Numbered from the stretch's first letter, positions 52,802 to 61,974 are shown. The stretch: DNA of 64,000 bases from Conexibacter sp. S30A1 (GCF_023330665.1 NZ_CP097127.1:372001-436000); one strand, 5' to 3'. Numbers and translations: made by a program. Notes: generated from the sequence alone by a model not told the origin.

Positions 52802-54001
52802 GTGGCCGCCGAATATCGCGCTGTGCTGGCGCGCGCAGGTGCTGCGCGCCTGATCGGGACCGGGCTCGTGGGCAGGATGCCCCAGGGCATGACCTCGCTT
52901 GCCACGCTGCTGCTGGTGCGACAGGCGACCGACTCCTACGCGGCTGCCGGCGCGGCCGTGGGAGCCAGTGCGCTCGCTGCAGCGACGTGCGGGCCGCTGC
53001 TCGGTCGGCTGGTTGACCGGGTCGGGCGTAGGCTTGTGGTCGGTCCCGCGGCGGTACTGCAGGCATGTGCATTCATTGCGCTCGCGCTGGCTGCCCGCGC
53101 GCACCTGGGCGCGGCGGTGCTGGTCGCCTGCGCCGCGCTCGTGGGCGCGTCGGTACCACCGATCGCCCCTGTCGTGCGGGCACTGTTCGGCGAGCTCTAC
53201 GAGCGGCATGCGGTGCGTGAGACCGCCTACGCGATTGAGGCGATTTCGCAGGAGACGATCTGGATCGTCGGACCGTTGGCGGCGACGCTTGCGGTGACCC
53301 TGGTCTCGGCGGAGTTCGCGATGGCGATGCTCGCCGCTGTGGTCCTGGCCGGCAGTCTGCTGTTCATGACCTCGCCGCTGCTCGGTCTCGGCGATCAGCA
53401 CGGTCTGCTGGCCCATGAAGGCGGCTCAGCGCTCGCCAGCGTGGATCTGCGCTGGCTGCTCATACCGGTTTCACTGATGGGGGTCGCGCTCGGCGGCGTC
53501 GAGGTCGGTATCCCATCGCTGGCGCTGCACGAGCACTCACGCGCCGCGACCGGCTACCTGCTGGCGCTCTGGAGTCTGGGCAGCATGCTGGGCGGCATCA
53601 CCTACAGCCGGGCACGCTCGGGCGCTCCGCTTGGCTCGCGCTACGCCGCGCTGCTGGCGCTCAACTGCGTCTCGATCGTGCCGCTCACGCTCGCAGGGTC
53701 ACTGGGCGTGGCGGCGATAGCGAGCCTGATTGCAGGCCTTGCGATTGCCCCCGCGCTCTCGTGCATGAACTCGCTGGTAGGTCACGTTGTGATTCCCGGC
53801 AGCGAACACGAAGCCTTCGGCTGGACGCTCTCGGGGCTGGTCGCCGGGGTGGCGGGCGGCTCAGCGTTGGCGGGCTTCCTGATCGCCCCGGCCGGTGTGC
53901 ATGCACCGTTCGGGCTGGCGCTCGCCGCTGCCGGGCTGGCCGCTGTGGGCGCAGTGCGGTTTCGCGGACGCTTCGGTGCCGAGGCCGGTGAGAACGCCTA
54001 G
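52802..54001 (+). CDS. MFS transporter
   Basis: The 399-residue protein has about 12 membrane helices. It starts 15 nt after ilvD with a GTG. The first half has GRMPQGMTSLATLLLVRQAT and the MFS loop LLGRLVDRVGRRLVVGP; FGELYERHAVRETAYAIEAI and SQETIWIVGPLAATLAV, a signature of a small actinobacterial MFS subgroup, follow. The second half contains LWSLGSMLGGITYSRARSGA. The substrate is unknown. Close spacing suggests co-transcription with ilvD. Confidence 0.82.
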   Translation: MAAEYRAVLARAGAARLIGTGLVGRMPQGMTSLATLLLVRQATDSYAAAGAAVGASALAAATCGPLLGRLVDRVGRRLVVGPAAVLQACAFIALALAARAHLGAAVLVACAALVGASVPPIAPVVRALFGELYERHAVRETAYAIEAISQETIWIVGPLAATLAVTLVSAEFAMAMLAAVVLAGSLLFMTSPLLGLGDQHGLLAHEGGSALASVDLRWLLIPVSLMGVALGGVEVGIPSLALHEHSRAATGYLLALWSLGSMLGGITYSRARSGAPLGSRYAALLALNCVSIVPLTLAGSLGVAAIASLIAGLAIAPALSCMNSLVGHVVIPGSEHEAFGWTLSGLVAGVAGGSALAGFLIAPAGVHAPFGLALAAAGLAAVGAVRFRGRFGAEAGENA

Positions 54002-54047
54002 GCTGCGCCGCTGCATCGTCCGGCGCCGGTAGCAAACTGCTCCGGCG

Positions 54048-54854
54048 ATGGATGGGTTGATTCGAGATGGGTTGATTCGGGCTGGTTTGGTCGGGTTGGT
54101 GCTCGCGCTGCTGGCCGGTCTCACCTCTGTCAGCGAGGGCTTCTGGATCGTGCTCCCGGGTGCGTTGTTGATCGCTGCAGAGGCGGATTCGGCGGTGGCG
54201 GCTGTGGCGCTCACCGCGCCTGTTGTGGCGCTCGCCGCCGGCGCGGTGCTGGTGCTCGCGCCCGCCGGCTCGCTGCCCCCCGTGTGGATGGTCGTGGTCG
54301 TGCCGCTCGCGAGCGTGCTCGTCGTCCAGCACGGCTTGGGAAGGCTGCGCCGAGAGCGTGAGACGCTTGAGCAGGCCGCGTTCAGCGACGCGCTGACCGG
54401 TATCGCAAACCGGCGCATGCTGCTCTCGGTGGCAGCCCACGAGATCGCGCGTCACCGTCGCTCGGCGCGGCGCTTCACCGTGGTGATGATCGACCTTGAC
54501 GGCTTCAAGCCGCTCAATGACCGCTTCGGTCACGCCGCCGGTGACGAGATGCTGAGGGCGGTCGCAGACCAGCTGGTGCGAGCGCTGCGCACGCAGGACA
54601 CCGTGGCGCGGTTCGGGGGCGACGAGTTCTGCGTGCTGGCGCCCGAGACGGCTGTCGCGGAGGCGCTGACTGGCAAGATCAGCGCTGCGGTGGCCAACGC
54701 GTCGGCCGGCAACGACGAGCTGCGGGCCAGCCTCGGTGCCGCGGTCTTCCCTGACGACGGAACGACGATCGAGGCGTTGATCGAGCGCGCGGATGAGCGT
54801 CTGCTCGCTGCCAAACGCCGGTTGCTCGGCGGCGCGCGACGGCGAGCCGCCTGA
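54048..54854 (+). CDS. membrane-associated GGDEF diguanylate cyclase
   Basis: The 268-residue protein has about four hydrophobic segments (residues ~12-95) followed by a GGDEF domain: DALTGIANRRMLLSVAAHEI, FTVVMIDLDGFKPLNDRFGH, and the active-site ARFGGDEFCVLAPE. It ends with the ADERLLAAKRR helix. All catalytic positions (GGDEF, first-shell Asp in DLDGFK) are present, so it should make cyclic di-GMP from GTP. The coding start contains an exact duplication of 15 bp that gives DGLIRDGLIR. Confidence 0.9.
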   Translation: MDGLIRDGLIRAGLVGLVLALLAGLTSVSEGFWIVLPGALLIAAEADSAVAAVALTAPVVALAAGAVLVLAPAGSLPPVWMVVVVPLASVLVVQHGLGRLRRERETLEQAAFSDALTGIANRRMLLSVAAHEIARHRRSARRFTVVMIDLDGFKPLNDRFGHAAGDEMLRAVADQLVRALRTQDTVARFGGDEFCVLAPETAVAEALTGKISAAVANASAGNDELRASLGAAVFPDDGTTIEALIERADERLLAAKRRLLGGARRRAA

Positions 54855-54879
54855 GCCGCTGTAGGGGGCGGATGACGCT

Positions 54880-55632
54880 GTGGGTGCCGGAAGGCGGTGG
54901 GCGCTAAGGTGTGCCTTCACCGTGTCTGCTGGCAGCGACGATCTCAGCGCGCTCTACGCCTCAGAGGCGCTGCACTGGCCTGAGCAGGTGTCGAACCTGG
55001 AGGCCAAGCAGGAGGTCGCTCGCCGGATCGCTGGGCGTGTCGAGGATGGTGCACTGGTTGGGATCGGGTCAGGCTCGGCAAGCTATCTGTCGCTGTGGGC
55101 GATCGGCGCGCGGGTCCGCGAGGAGTCGCTTCAGGTGCAGGTCGTGACGAGTTCCTACGAGACGCAGGCGGCGGCCGCCAGGCTCGGCCTGCGGACCCTG
55201 CCGCTCGGCTCGGTACAGCCGGACTGGGGGGTCGACGGCGCCGACGAGATCGACCCGCAGGACCGCTTGCTGAAGGGACGCGGAGGCGCCATGTTCATGG
55301 AGAAGATCCTGTGGGCCACCTGCCGGCGCATGTATCTGGCGATCGATCCGAGCAAGCTGGTGCAGCGACTCGGAGAGAACTTTCCAGTACCTGTGGAGGT
55401 GCACCGGCATGCGGTGGACCTGGTCGGACGGGCGCTTGCGGCTCAGGGGTGTGCACGCTGGGGCCTGAGGCTGGCCGCCGGCAAGGACGGTCCTGTGATC
55501 ACCGAGTGGGGCAACCTTGTGATCGACGCGTGGTTTGATGAGATACCGTCGGGGCTGCACGCCGAGTTGAAGCAGGTCTCCGGGGTGATCGAGACAGGGC
55601 TGTTTGAGGGCTACAGCTTCGAGTTGGCCTGA
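54880..55632 (+). CDS. rpiA: ribose-5-phosphate isomerase A
   Basis: A 250-residue protein that interconverts ribulose-5-P and ribose-5-P, linking to the pentose-phosphate operon at 18.8-28.5 kb. Motifs are VGIGSGSASYLSLWAIGARV (phosphate loop), WGVDGADEIDPQDRLLKGRG with catalytic Asp/Glu, then GGAMFMEKILW and LGENFPVPVEVHRHAV. The start is uncertain: GTG 54880 has a GGGGGCGG box 8 nt upstream, while GTG 54922 would give a shorter N-terminus. Confidence 0.9.
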   Translation: MGAGRRWALRCAFTVSAGSDDLSALYASEALHWPEQVSNLEAKQEVARRIAGRVEDGALVGIGSGSASYLSLWAIGARVREESLQVQVVTSSYETQAAAARLGLRTLPLGSVQPDWGVDGADEIDPQDRLLKGRGGAMFMEKILWATCRRMYLAIDPSKLVQRLGENFPVPVEVHRHAVDLVGRALAAQGCARWGLRLAAGKDGPVITEWGNLVIDAWFDEIPSGLHAELKQVSGVIETGLFEGYSFELA

Positions 55633-55679
55633 GCGGTGCTGCAGAGCCGGGTGGGGTCGCGGCCCGCGCGCCTAGCGCG

Positions 55680-56075
55680 CTACTCGGACTGACGGGACAG
55701 GATCGCCAGAAACCGGTCGATCCGCTGCTGCTCCTCGGCGTCGAGACCGCCCGCAGACGTTGTCAGCAGGGTCATCGGCCCGCGCTCAGCAGCCCAACGG
55801 CGGGTCCTCTGGCCGAAGGCAGGCGCGACCCATACCAACGGCAGCGACTGCGCATAGGCCATGACCGTTTCTTCCTGGCCCACCGGATCCGATTCGGAGC
55901 GCAGCAGCAGGATCGCGCGCTGGCCGAGGTCGTGGGCGACCCGGTCGATCGCTTCGAGGCCTTCGGAGCCGAGCAGCGCCAGTTCGCCTTCGGCCAGCAT
56001 GTCCCGGCTCCACTCGGAGGAAACACCGGCCAGTGCAGAGGGGGCGCAGACGAAGCGAAAGCGCGGCGATGGCAT
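55680..56075 (-). CDS. conserved-looking hypothetical protein
   Basis: 131 residues. The sequence PRFRFVCAPSALAGVSSEWS, DLGQRAILLLRSESDPVGQE, and LPLVWVAPAFGQRTRRWAAE looks like an alpha/beta protein, with an acidic C-terminal helix (EEQQRIDRFLAILS). Family not recognised. It lies between rpiA and the divergent Dph6-like gene. The minus strand has the better codon use here. Confidence 0.55.
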   Translation of the reverse strand: MPSPRFRFVCAPSALAGVSSEWSRDMLAEGELALLGSEGLEAIDRVAHDLGQRAILLLRSESDPVGQEETVMAYAQSLPLVWVAPAFGQRTRRWAAERGPMTLLTTSAGGLDAEEQQRIDRFLAILSRQSE

Positions 56076-56208
56076 CTGCAGAACCCTATCGGCTGTGATC
56101 TCCGCTCGCCGTCTGGGGCGTTGCGCCTGGTCAGCTCGACCGTCAGCGCTCCCGGTGCAGGCAAACTGGTTCGCTCAGCGATCCGGCCGGGAGGGTACCC
56201 TGCGCCTG

Positions 56209-56901
56209 GTGAGCAGCCGACCGCGAGCGTGGGTGAGTTGGTCCTCGGGTAAGGACAGTGCGATGGCGCTTGACAGCGTCCGTGAGGCGGGTGAGCTTGA
56301 GGTGGTTGGCCTGCTCACCACCGTAAACAGCGAGTTTGACCGCGTCGCCATGCACGGCGTGCGGCGCGCTTTGCTTCAGGCGCAGGCCGGGGCACTGGGA
56401 CTGCCGTTGCACGTGGTGGAGCTGCCGTGGCCGTGCAGCAACGAGGACTACGAGCGGCTGATGGGTGCGGCGGTCGCCCGCGCGCGCGGCGAGGGGATCG
56501 ATGTGATGGTGTTTGGCGATCTCTATCTGCAGGACGTGCGTGGCTACCGCGAGCGGGCGCTGGCCGGGTCTGGGATCGAACCGCAGTTTCCGCTCTGGGG
56601 ACAGCCAACCGCCGAGCTGGCGCGTCAGGCGCTCAGGTCCGGTGTCAAGGCGATTGTCGCCTGCGTCGACAGCGCCCAGGTCGTTGAGCCCATCGCCGGT
56701 TGCTGGTATGACGAGGCCCTGCTCGCGCGCCTGCCGGCGGGGGTCGACCCCTGCGGCGAGAACGGCGAGTTTCACACGGTCGTGGTTGATGGCCCCGGCT
56801 TCCGTGCGCCGATCGCCGTGCGGCCCGGGGAGGTGGTTGTGCGCGACGGCTTCATCTTTGCGGACGTGCTGCTCGCCGACCAGGATGGTCCGCCGGAGTA
56901 G
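56209..56901 (+). CDS. Dph6-like (DUF71) ATP pyrophosphatase
   Basis: 230 residues from GTG 56209. The PP-loop motif VSWSSGKDSAMALDSV is at residues ~10-25. EFDRVAMHGVRRALLQAQA, LPWPCSNEDYERLMG and VMVFGDLYLQDVRGYRE follow, then the family C-terminus CGENGEFHTVVVDGP. Eukaryotic Dph6 amidates diphthine; bacterial relatives have no eEF2 substrate, so the real ligation target is unknown. The frame is open to 55861 but that stretch lacks family similarity. Confidence 0.85.
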   Translation: MSSRPRAWVSWSSGKDSAMALDSVREAGELEVVGLLTTVNSEFDRVAMHGVRRALLQAQAGALGLPLHVVELPWPCSNEDYERLMGAAVARARGEGIDVMVFGDLYLQDVRGYRERALAGSGIEPQFPLWGQPTAELARQALRSGVKAIVACVDSAQVVEPIAGCWYDEALLARLPAGVDPCGENGEFHTVVVDGPGFRAPIAVRPGEVVVRDGFIFADVLLADQDGPPE

Positions 56902-56940
56902 CCGTGTTGCTCTGCTATGAATGCCGCTGTGCCGAGGCTC

Positions 56941-58344
56941 TCACGCGTCGGCCGTGGAGGGCACCACAAGCTGCTGGCGTGTACCGAGAAAACGCAGTGC
57001 GATGATCGCTATGTCGTCAGGATGCGGTCCGGGCGGGGACTGGGCCAGACGCTCGAGCGTCGCGACCAGCGCGTTGGCGTCAGCGCCCGCCTGGGTGGCC
57101 AGCGCCCGCTCCGGCGTTTCGCGCGGGCCCGGACCCTGGTCGGTCACGCCATCGGTGTAGGCCACCAGCGCGTCGCCTGGTTCGAGTTCGAAAGTGCTGG
57201 TGCTCAGGCGGATCGTGTCAAAGACCCCCAGCAGATCCCCATGTGCATCAACGGCGCGTGGGGCCGCGCCGGTGCGGAGGTGGATCGGTGGCGGATGCCC
57301 GGCGGCGGCGAGATCGACTCGCGCTGAGCCTGGGGTCACCCGGATCGCCATGCAGACCGCCGTGATGAAGCGTCTGTCGCTTTGCCTTCCGAGCATCACC
57401 GAGTTCAGCAGCCTGAGCGCCTGTTCGGGTGTGGCCCCCTGCTCGAGCGAGCTGCGCAGTGTCCAGCGGGCCATCGCCGTGGCCGCCGCAGCGGCCGCCC
57501 CCTTGCCACAAACGTCACCGATGATCAGCGCCCACGTGTCCGTGGAGACGGCGAACCCGTCGTAGAAGTCGCCGCTGACGGGCCCGGCGCCGGGCAGGAA
57601 GCGGACGGCCAGGTCACAGCCGGGGATCTCGGCGATCGCCTCCGGCAGGATGCTTTCCTGGAGCGTCCGTGCGGTGTCCTCGCTGGCCCGCCTCGCCCGT
57701 TCGCGCGTGTCGGCCAGATGACCGAGGTAGCCGCCGGTCAGGCCGGTCAGCAGCGTGAGCAGCACCAGCGCGCCGATCGCGTCGGTCACTGACTGGTTGG
57801 CTATCCGGTGCGCCCGTTCCTGTCGTCGCGCGTCGCGCGTCGACAGCTCGCGCTCGAGGATGGCGGCCTGGCTGCGGATCGTGTCGAGCTTCTGCTTGCC
57901 CTCGAGCGTTGTCGCAAACGACCGCGCAGCGGCAGGGTCATGCGCCACCAGCACCAGCACGTGCGGAACGTACTGGCGGATGTAGGCAACCACCGCGGTG
58001 ATCAGATGTCTGCTCTTGCTCCCGTACAGCCCCGTTCTGGCGATCGACAGGCGGAGCAGACGCACGGTGTTGGGCAGTTCCCGGTCAGCGAAGCGCAGCG
58101 GCGAGAGAAACAGCCGCCGTCGCGTGATCACATCGCCGCGCAGTCCCGTCTCGGCGTCGACGGCGAGCCGCTCGAGGTCGACGACTCGCAGGAGGTAGGC
58201 GTCGCCGCGAATCGTTGCGTTGGCGCTGGCGCGCAGCTGAAGCGTGTTGCGCAGCAACAGACCCAGTCCGATGGCAACGAGCAGGGCGCCGATCGTCACC
58301 GTCAGAGCCACTCGGACCCTCAGTCCCGGGCGGTTGCGTCTCAT
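56941..58344 (-). CDS. membrane-bound SpoIIE/PP2C-type phosphatase with periplasmic sensor
   Basis: The 467-residue protein has TM1 at ~10-31 (VALTVTIGALLVAIGLGLLL) and an extracellular four-helix sensor (about 32-185) with a CHASE3-like ERLAVDAETGLRGDVITRRR. TM2 lies around 190-212 (GALVLLTLLTGLTGGYLGHL). A short coiled coil and a SpoIIE PP2C domain (~240-460) follow, with metal-site motifs GPVSGDFYDGF, IGDVCGKGAAAAAATAMAR and ALVAYTDGVTDQG. It probably dephosphorylates an anti-sigma-factor antagonist in a stress pathway. Start ATG 58344 has GGTCGAGG upstream. Confidence 0.88.
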   Translation of the reverse strand: MRRNRPGLRVRVALTVTIGALLVAIGLGLLLRNTLQLRASANATIRGDAYLLRVVDLERLAVDAETGLRGDVITRRRLFLSPLRFADRELPNTVRLLRLSIARTGLYGSKSRHLITAVVAYIRQYVPHVLVLVAHDPAAARSFATTLEGKQKLDTIRSQAAILERELSTRDARRQERAHRIANQSVTDAIGALVLLTLLTGLTGGYLGHLADTRERARRASEDTARTLQESILPEAIAEIPGCDLAVRFLPGAGPVSGDFYDGFAVSTDTWALIIGDVCGKGAAAAAATAMARWTLRSSLEQGATPEQALRLLNSVMLGRQSDRRFITAVCMAIRVTPGSARVDLAAAGHPPPIHLRTGAAPRAVDAHGDLLGVFDTIRLSTSTFELEPGDALVAYTDGVTDQGPGPRETPERALATQAGADANALVATLERLAQSPPGPHPDDIAIIALRFLGTRQQLVVPSTADA

Positions 58345-58444
58345 ACCTCGACCTTCCCCAAGTTCGGTTCGGTGACGAATGCGCCGAGCAGTCCGACACA
58401 CCTGCGTGCAGGGCAATCGTATAGGTGCGCGGTGCGACGCTGTA

Positions 58445-59431
58445 CTACGCCGCGGAGTCTGATAGCTGCGCCCGCTCCCAGGCGGCGCGGATCTCGGCGC
58501 TGATGCGGCCACGCTCAGCGGTCGCAAAGCCGTGCGACCGCGCCCACGACCGCAGCTCCGCGCTGGTGGGCACGGGAGCAGGCGGGCCGGTGGTGGTCTC
58601 GATCGTCTTTGCTGCGGCGAGGCGGGCAAGTGCGGCGGGTTCATCACGCGCCCAGACATACGCTGCAGCCAGATACCGATAGGTCCACTCGGACGCCAGC
58701 TTGCGGGTCTCGCAGTGCACGATCGGGACATTGGGCCAACGGATCTGGAGCTCGGCCAGGCCGTCGGCAATGCTCGCAGGCCGCACGTACTCGTGCGAAA
58801 ACACGCGTGCGTAGCCCTCCTCAACAACCACGGCGGCACGGGGGAGAGCGGCCAGCTCGGCCAGTGCGTAGCGCAGGCGGCCGCTGGTGAGGCTCGCCAC
58901 GAGGTCTTGCATGGACTTTCGCTCGACCGCGCAGACGATGCGACCCGCAACGGCCACGGCGTAGTCGCCGCAGGTAAGACCGCGCCTGGTCGTGCGGGCC
59001 TGCTGGTCCGCGAACCGGTACGGGTAGCGCTCGTGTGCGTCGATCAGGATCTCCAGTTCGCTCAGGCCCTGCGCACGCGCGCTCGGCAGTACCACGTCGG
59101 GGCGTGATTGCTTGCGGGTGCGAGGAGACTGCCAGAAGATCGCCTCACGGCCGCGCGCTCGCGTGAACACAAGCTGTGAGCGCTGCTCTCGGCCGCGGTC
59201 GCAGACGATGTCGATCGCCGCGCCACGGCGTACGCAGGAGCGCAGTCGCACCCGCTCGACGAGCTCAGGCCGCTCGGGCCACTCCTCTGGCCCGGCAGGG
59301 TGGCAGTAGAGGGCACCGGTGCGGGGCCAGGTGCCCTTGGTCCGGAACACCAGGCCTCCCTCAAGCGGCAGCCACAGCAGGTATGGCAGCGAGCTGGAGG
59401 GGTCGGGGTTACGCGCCAGGAGCATCTCCAT
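58445..59431 (-). CDS. ERCC4-type nuclease fused to an Lsr2-like DNA-binding domain
   Basis: 328 residues. The central region (~125-250) is an XPF/ERCC4 nuclease: ELEILIDAHERYPYRFADQQ, LTCGDYAVAVAGRIVCAVER, and the catalytic ERKSMQDLVASL (ERKxxxD). The last ~40 residues, SAELRSWARSHGFATAERGR then ISAEIRAAW, match the C-terminal DNA-binding domain of the actinobacterial nucleoid protein Lsr2, which prefers AT-rich minor grooves. The N-terminal ~120 residues are a separate, unrecognised domain. No helicase domain or HhH motif is present. A DNA-repair or xenogeneic-DNA role is plausible. Confidence 0.8.
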   Translation of the reverse strand: MEMLLARNPDPSSSLPYLLWLPLEGGLVFRTKGTWPRTGALYCHPAGPEEWPERPELVERVRLRSCVRRGAAIDIVCDRGREQRSQLVFTRARGREAIFWQSPRTRKQSRPDVVLPSARAQGLSELEILIDAHERYPYRFADQQARTTRRGLTCGDYAVAVAGRIVCAVERKSMQDLVASLTSGRLRYALAELAALPRAAVVVEEGYARVFSHEYVRPASIADGLAELQIRWPNVPIVHCETRKLASEWTYRYLAAAYVWARDEPAALARLAAAKTIETTTGPPAPVPTSAELRSWARSHGFATAERGRISAEIRAAWERAQLSDSAA

Positions 59432-59494
59432 TGCGTTCAGTGTGAAGGGCGCTGCGGAGATTGGGCGACTGCTCGCGCCGGTCCGCCCCGAGCT

Positions 59495-60733
59495 TCAGGC
59501 TCCCGGGCAGAACGTGTTGGTCACGGGAGTGGTGAGCGTTGTCGTGCCGACCACGGTCGTGTTGGCGAGCGGTGGGGCAGTTGGAGCTGAGGTCAGCGTC
59601 TCGTGCGCAGGCAACAGGCCACCGTGGTCGAGCGCGACCAGAGCGGCCGTTCGTCGCTTCAGGTAGGCGTTCAGGAAGGCCACGGTCGCGCGGATCACGC
59701 CGGTGCGCATCGGACCGGGGTCGACGTAGGGGGGTTCATGCTCGGCGTTGGGTATGTTCAGGTAGTACTTGGGCTGCGGCGCCGCGTTGTAGATCTGCAC
59801 GCTGCAGGCGGGCAGGTTGATGGTGTCGGCACTACCCTGCGCGACCAGCAGCGGCGGTGACCCGTGGCTGAAGTAGCTGCCGCCGAATGAGCTGAGCTCG
59901 GCTCCCGAGAGGATCACAGCGGCCGCGATGTGGGGCAGCTCGCAGCATGAGTCCGCGGCCACAGCGAGCGTCACGTCGCCACCGTCCGAATGGCCGATCA
60001 GCGCGATCTCCCGCGGGTTGATCAGGCGGTACAGGCGGCTGTGCCGGTTGCGTGATGCCGCCAGCAGCGAAGCCAGGACAAAGCGCAGATCCGCCGGATG
60101 GTTGACGATGTCGGCTTCGTAGAGCCTGCCCGGCGCGGTGCTGTCGGTGTCTGGGTAAGTTGGCGCCGCCACCACGTAGCCGGCCTTGGCCCAGGCGTGC
60201 AGCAGCCCGCCGTAGACGGTCGGCGCGAGGTCAAAGCCTTGGGAGAAGATGACCAGCGGATACGCCCGGCGCACGCTCGCGTGAGCCGCGGTCCCGGCGC
60301 CCTCGGGAGACCGCTCGCTCGGGTACAGCACGAGCGTCGCGAGCGTACGCACCGGCTGCCCGAGTGCGGTCCTGCCGGTTGCGATGTCTGGATCGGAAGG
60401 CTCTTGGAAGGTGAGCTCCAAGCGCGACACGACCGGTCGGGGCTTGGCGGGCGGTGTCCGTTTAGTGTCGGTGGCGGACCGTGAGGTCGTCGTCTGGCCC
60501 GTCGTTTGCATCGGGGCGGTGACCTCGCGCGGCGCGCGTGCTGGGCGCTTTGCGCTGCTGCCGGCGATGGCGTTGCCCATCAGCCCGGCGACCGCCAGCA
60601 CGACAGCGAATGCTCCCGCCAGCGCCAATCTGCGTCTCCGATAGCTGCCTCCGGGCCGGTCGTGGCGCGCGTCGTGTGCTCGTTGCAGATCCTTGCGGAT
60701 CGCGCGAAGCTCACGCTCGGGGCGACGAGGCAT
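59495..60733 (-). CDS. membrane-anchored alpha/beta hydrolase (PAF-acetylhydrolase/lipase-like)
   Basis: 412 residues. After a basic N-terminus a single membrane segment (LALAGAFAVVLAVAGLMGN, about 36-54) is followed by a Thr/Pro-rich linker. The hydrolase domain (~100-395) has PLVIFSQGFDLAPTVYGGLL, the nucleophile elbow IALIGHSDGGDVTLA, an Asp in VAQGSADTINLP, and a late His in PNAEHEPPYVDPG. Residues DSCCE near the active site may form a disulfide. It should act outside the membrane on an ester or lipid. Similar to dienelactone-hydrolase/chlorophyllase-type proteins; substrate unknown. Confidence 0.82.
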   Translation of the reverse strand: MPRRPERELRAIRKDLQRAHDARHDRPGGSYRRRRLALAGAFAVVLAVAGLMGNAIAGSSAKRPARAPREVTAPMQTTGQTTTSRSATDTKRTPPAKPRPVVSRLELTFQEPSDPDIATGRTALGQPVRTLATLVLYPSERSPEGAGTAAHASVRRAYPLVIFSQGFDLAPTVYGGLLHAWAKAGYVVAAPTYPDTDSTAPGRLYEADIVNHPADLRFVLASLLAASRNRHSRLYRLINPREIALIGHSDGGDVTLAVAADSCCELPHIAAAVILSGAELSSFGGSYFSHGSPPLLVAQGSADTINLPACSVQIYNAAPQPKYYLNIPNAEHEPPYVDPGPMRTGVIRATVAFLNAYLKRRTAALVALDHGGLLPAHETLTSAPTAPPLANTTVVGTTTLTTPVTNTFCPGA

Positions 60734-61118
60734 CCGAGTCTCCGTGGGTAGGCGCCAGCCCGGCTCGCCGGTTCGGTCCGACGAGTGCGAGCGTATGCAT
60801 GCGCCCCGCGGCGAGACCGGTCATGCCGCGGTGGCGCAAAGCGACTCTGACCTCACGTGCGTTCAATGCCGCTCGATGGTACAAAGCACGGTCGTGGACC
60901 AGCCTGCAGTCGCCACCCGGGACGTGTCCGCGACGGTGCCGTGGCCCGCTGCGCTTCGCCGGGCGGGTCCGTTCCGGTGGCTGGCGGGCGGCGGACGTGC
61001 AGATAAAGGTAAGGTATGTCTCACGTCTTGCTGAGACTGCCTTGACCTTGGCCTGTGAGCTTCTTCCTGCCGCGCCCAATCGAGTTGCAAAGCACGCGCC
61101 GGGGCCTCCCCGAAACCA
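60734..61118. other. intergenic region with a possible small ORF
   Basis: About 385 bp between divergent genes. The only candidate feature is the 52-residue frame at 60876-61034. Confidence 0.4.
60876..61034 (+). CDS. possible 52-residue peptide ending in two cysteines
   Basis: ATG 60876 reads VQSTVVDQPAVATRDVSATV, then WPAALRRAGPFRWLAGGG, and ends KVCLTSC. Codon third positions are mostly G/C. It precedes a methyltransferase gene by 84 nt. There is no recognised family. A leader-like N-terminus and a C-terminal CxxxC recall peptide-modification substrates, but nothing else supports that. No clear ribosome site. Confidence 0.25.
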   Translation: MVQSTVVDQPAVATRDVSATVPWPAALRRAGPFRWLAGGGRADKGKVCLTSC

Positions 61119-61964
61119 ATGACCAGCGAACAGCACCCCATAGAACCGCCGCAGCCGGCGGTGCTGCTCGAGCAGTCAGGCGCTGACTCCGACGCGCAGC
61201 CGCGGCTCGCGGCTGCGGCAACGCCGCCGTCCGTGGGTGTCCAGCCGATGACCCGTGCGCAGTCGCTGTCGGCAAAGCGCGAACGTGAGCTCTGGGACAG
61301 TCGTGCGGAGAGCTGGGACACGACCAGCTCTGCCGGTCTCTCGCAGGTCGTTGCGGCCGTCGTGGAGGCCTGCGAAGCGGCGCACTCACCGGTCGCGCTG
61401 GACATCGGCTGCGGTTCCGGTCAGGTCACGCTGCCGCTGGCGCCCTCCTGCGCGCACGTGCTCGCCGTTGATATCAGCAGACCGCTGCTTGAGCGTTTGG
61501 AGGCAAAGGCGCGTGAGCTCGGAGTCGAAAACGTAAAGACGGTCGCCACGCCGATCGAGGCGCTCGAACTCCCAAATGAGAGCCTCGATCTGGTCGTCAC
61601 AAACTACGCGCTTCACCACCTTCGCGACGCAGACAAAGAGTTGGTTTTGGACCGCTGCCTGGGTTGGCTGAAACCTGGTGGCAGGCTGGTCATCGGCGAC
61701 ATGATGTTCGGGCGAGGCGCGAGCGTTGAGGACAGGACGATCATCACCACCAAGGCCAGAGCCATGCTTGCGCGAGGTCCCGCCGGCTGGTGGCGTCTGG
61801 CAAAGAACATCGTGCTCTTCTCGCTGCGTATCCGCGAGAAACCGATGACGGCAGCGCGCTGGGAGGCGGCTGTCCGCGAGGCAGGCTACACGGACGTGCA
61901 GGTTCGCCGGATCGTCGCGGAGGCCTGCGTTCTCACGGCAACCAAGCCGCTCACGACCACCTGA
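61119..61964 (+). CDS. class I SAM-dependent methyltransferase
   Basis: The 281-residue protein has a disordered N-terminal ~45 residues (Pro/Ala/Gln-rich), then the methyltransferase fold. SAM motif I is VALDIGCGSGQVTLPLAPS, with VDISRPLLERLEAKA after it, LDLVVTNYALHHLRDADKEL as motif II/III, and LKPGGRLVIGDMMFGRG. The C-terminal part includes LRIREKPMTAARWEAAVREA. It most resembles UbiE/COQ5-like Methyltransf_11/25 proteins. The substrate is not determinable. ATG 61119 is well placed. The next gene follows by 10 nt. Confidence 0.82.
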   Translation: MTSEQHPIEPPQPAVLLEQSGADSDAQPRLAAAATPPSVGVQPMTRAQSLSAKRERELWDSRAESWDTTSSAGLSQVVAAVVEACEAAHSPVALDIGCGSGQVTLPLAPSCAHVLAVDISRPLLERLEAKARELGVENVKTVATPIEALELPNESLDLVVTNYALHHLRDADKELVLDRCLGWLKPGGRLVIGDMMFGRGASVEDRTIITTKARAMLARGPAGWWRLAKNIVLFSLRIREKPMTAARWEAAVREAGYTDVQVRRIVAEACVLTATKPLTTT

Positions 61965-61974
61965 CCCAAAGCGC

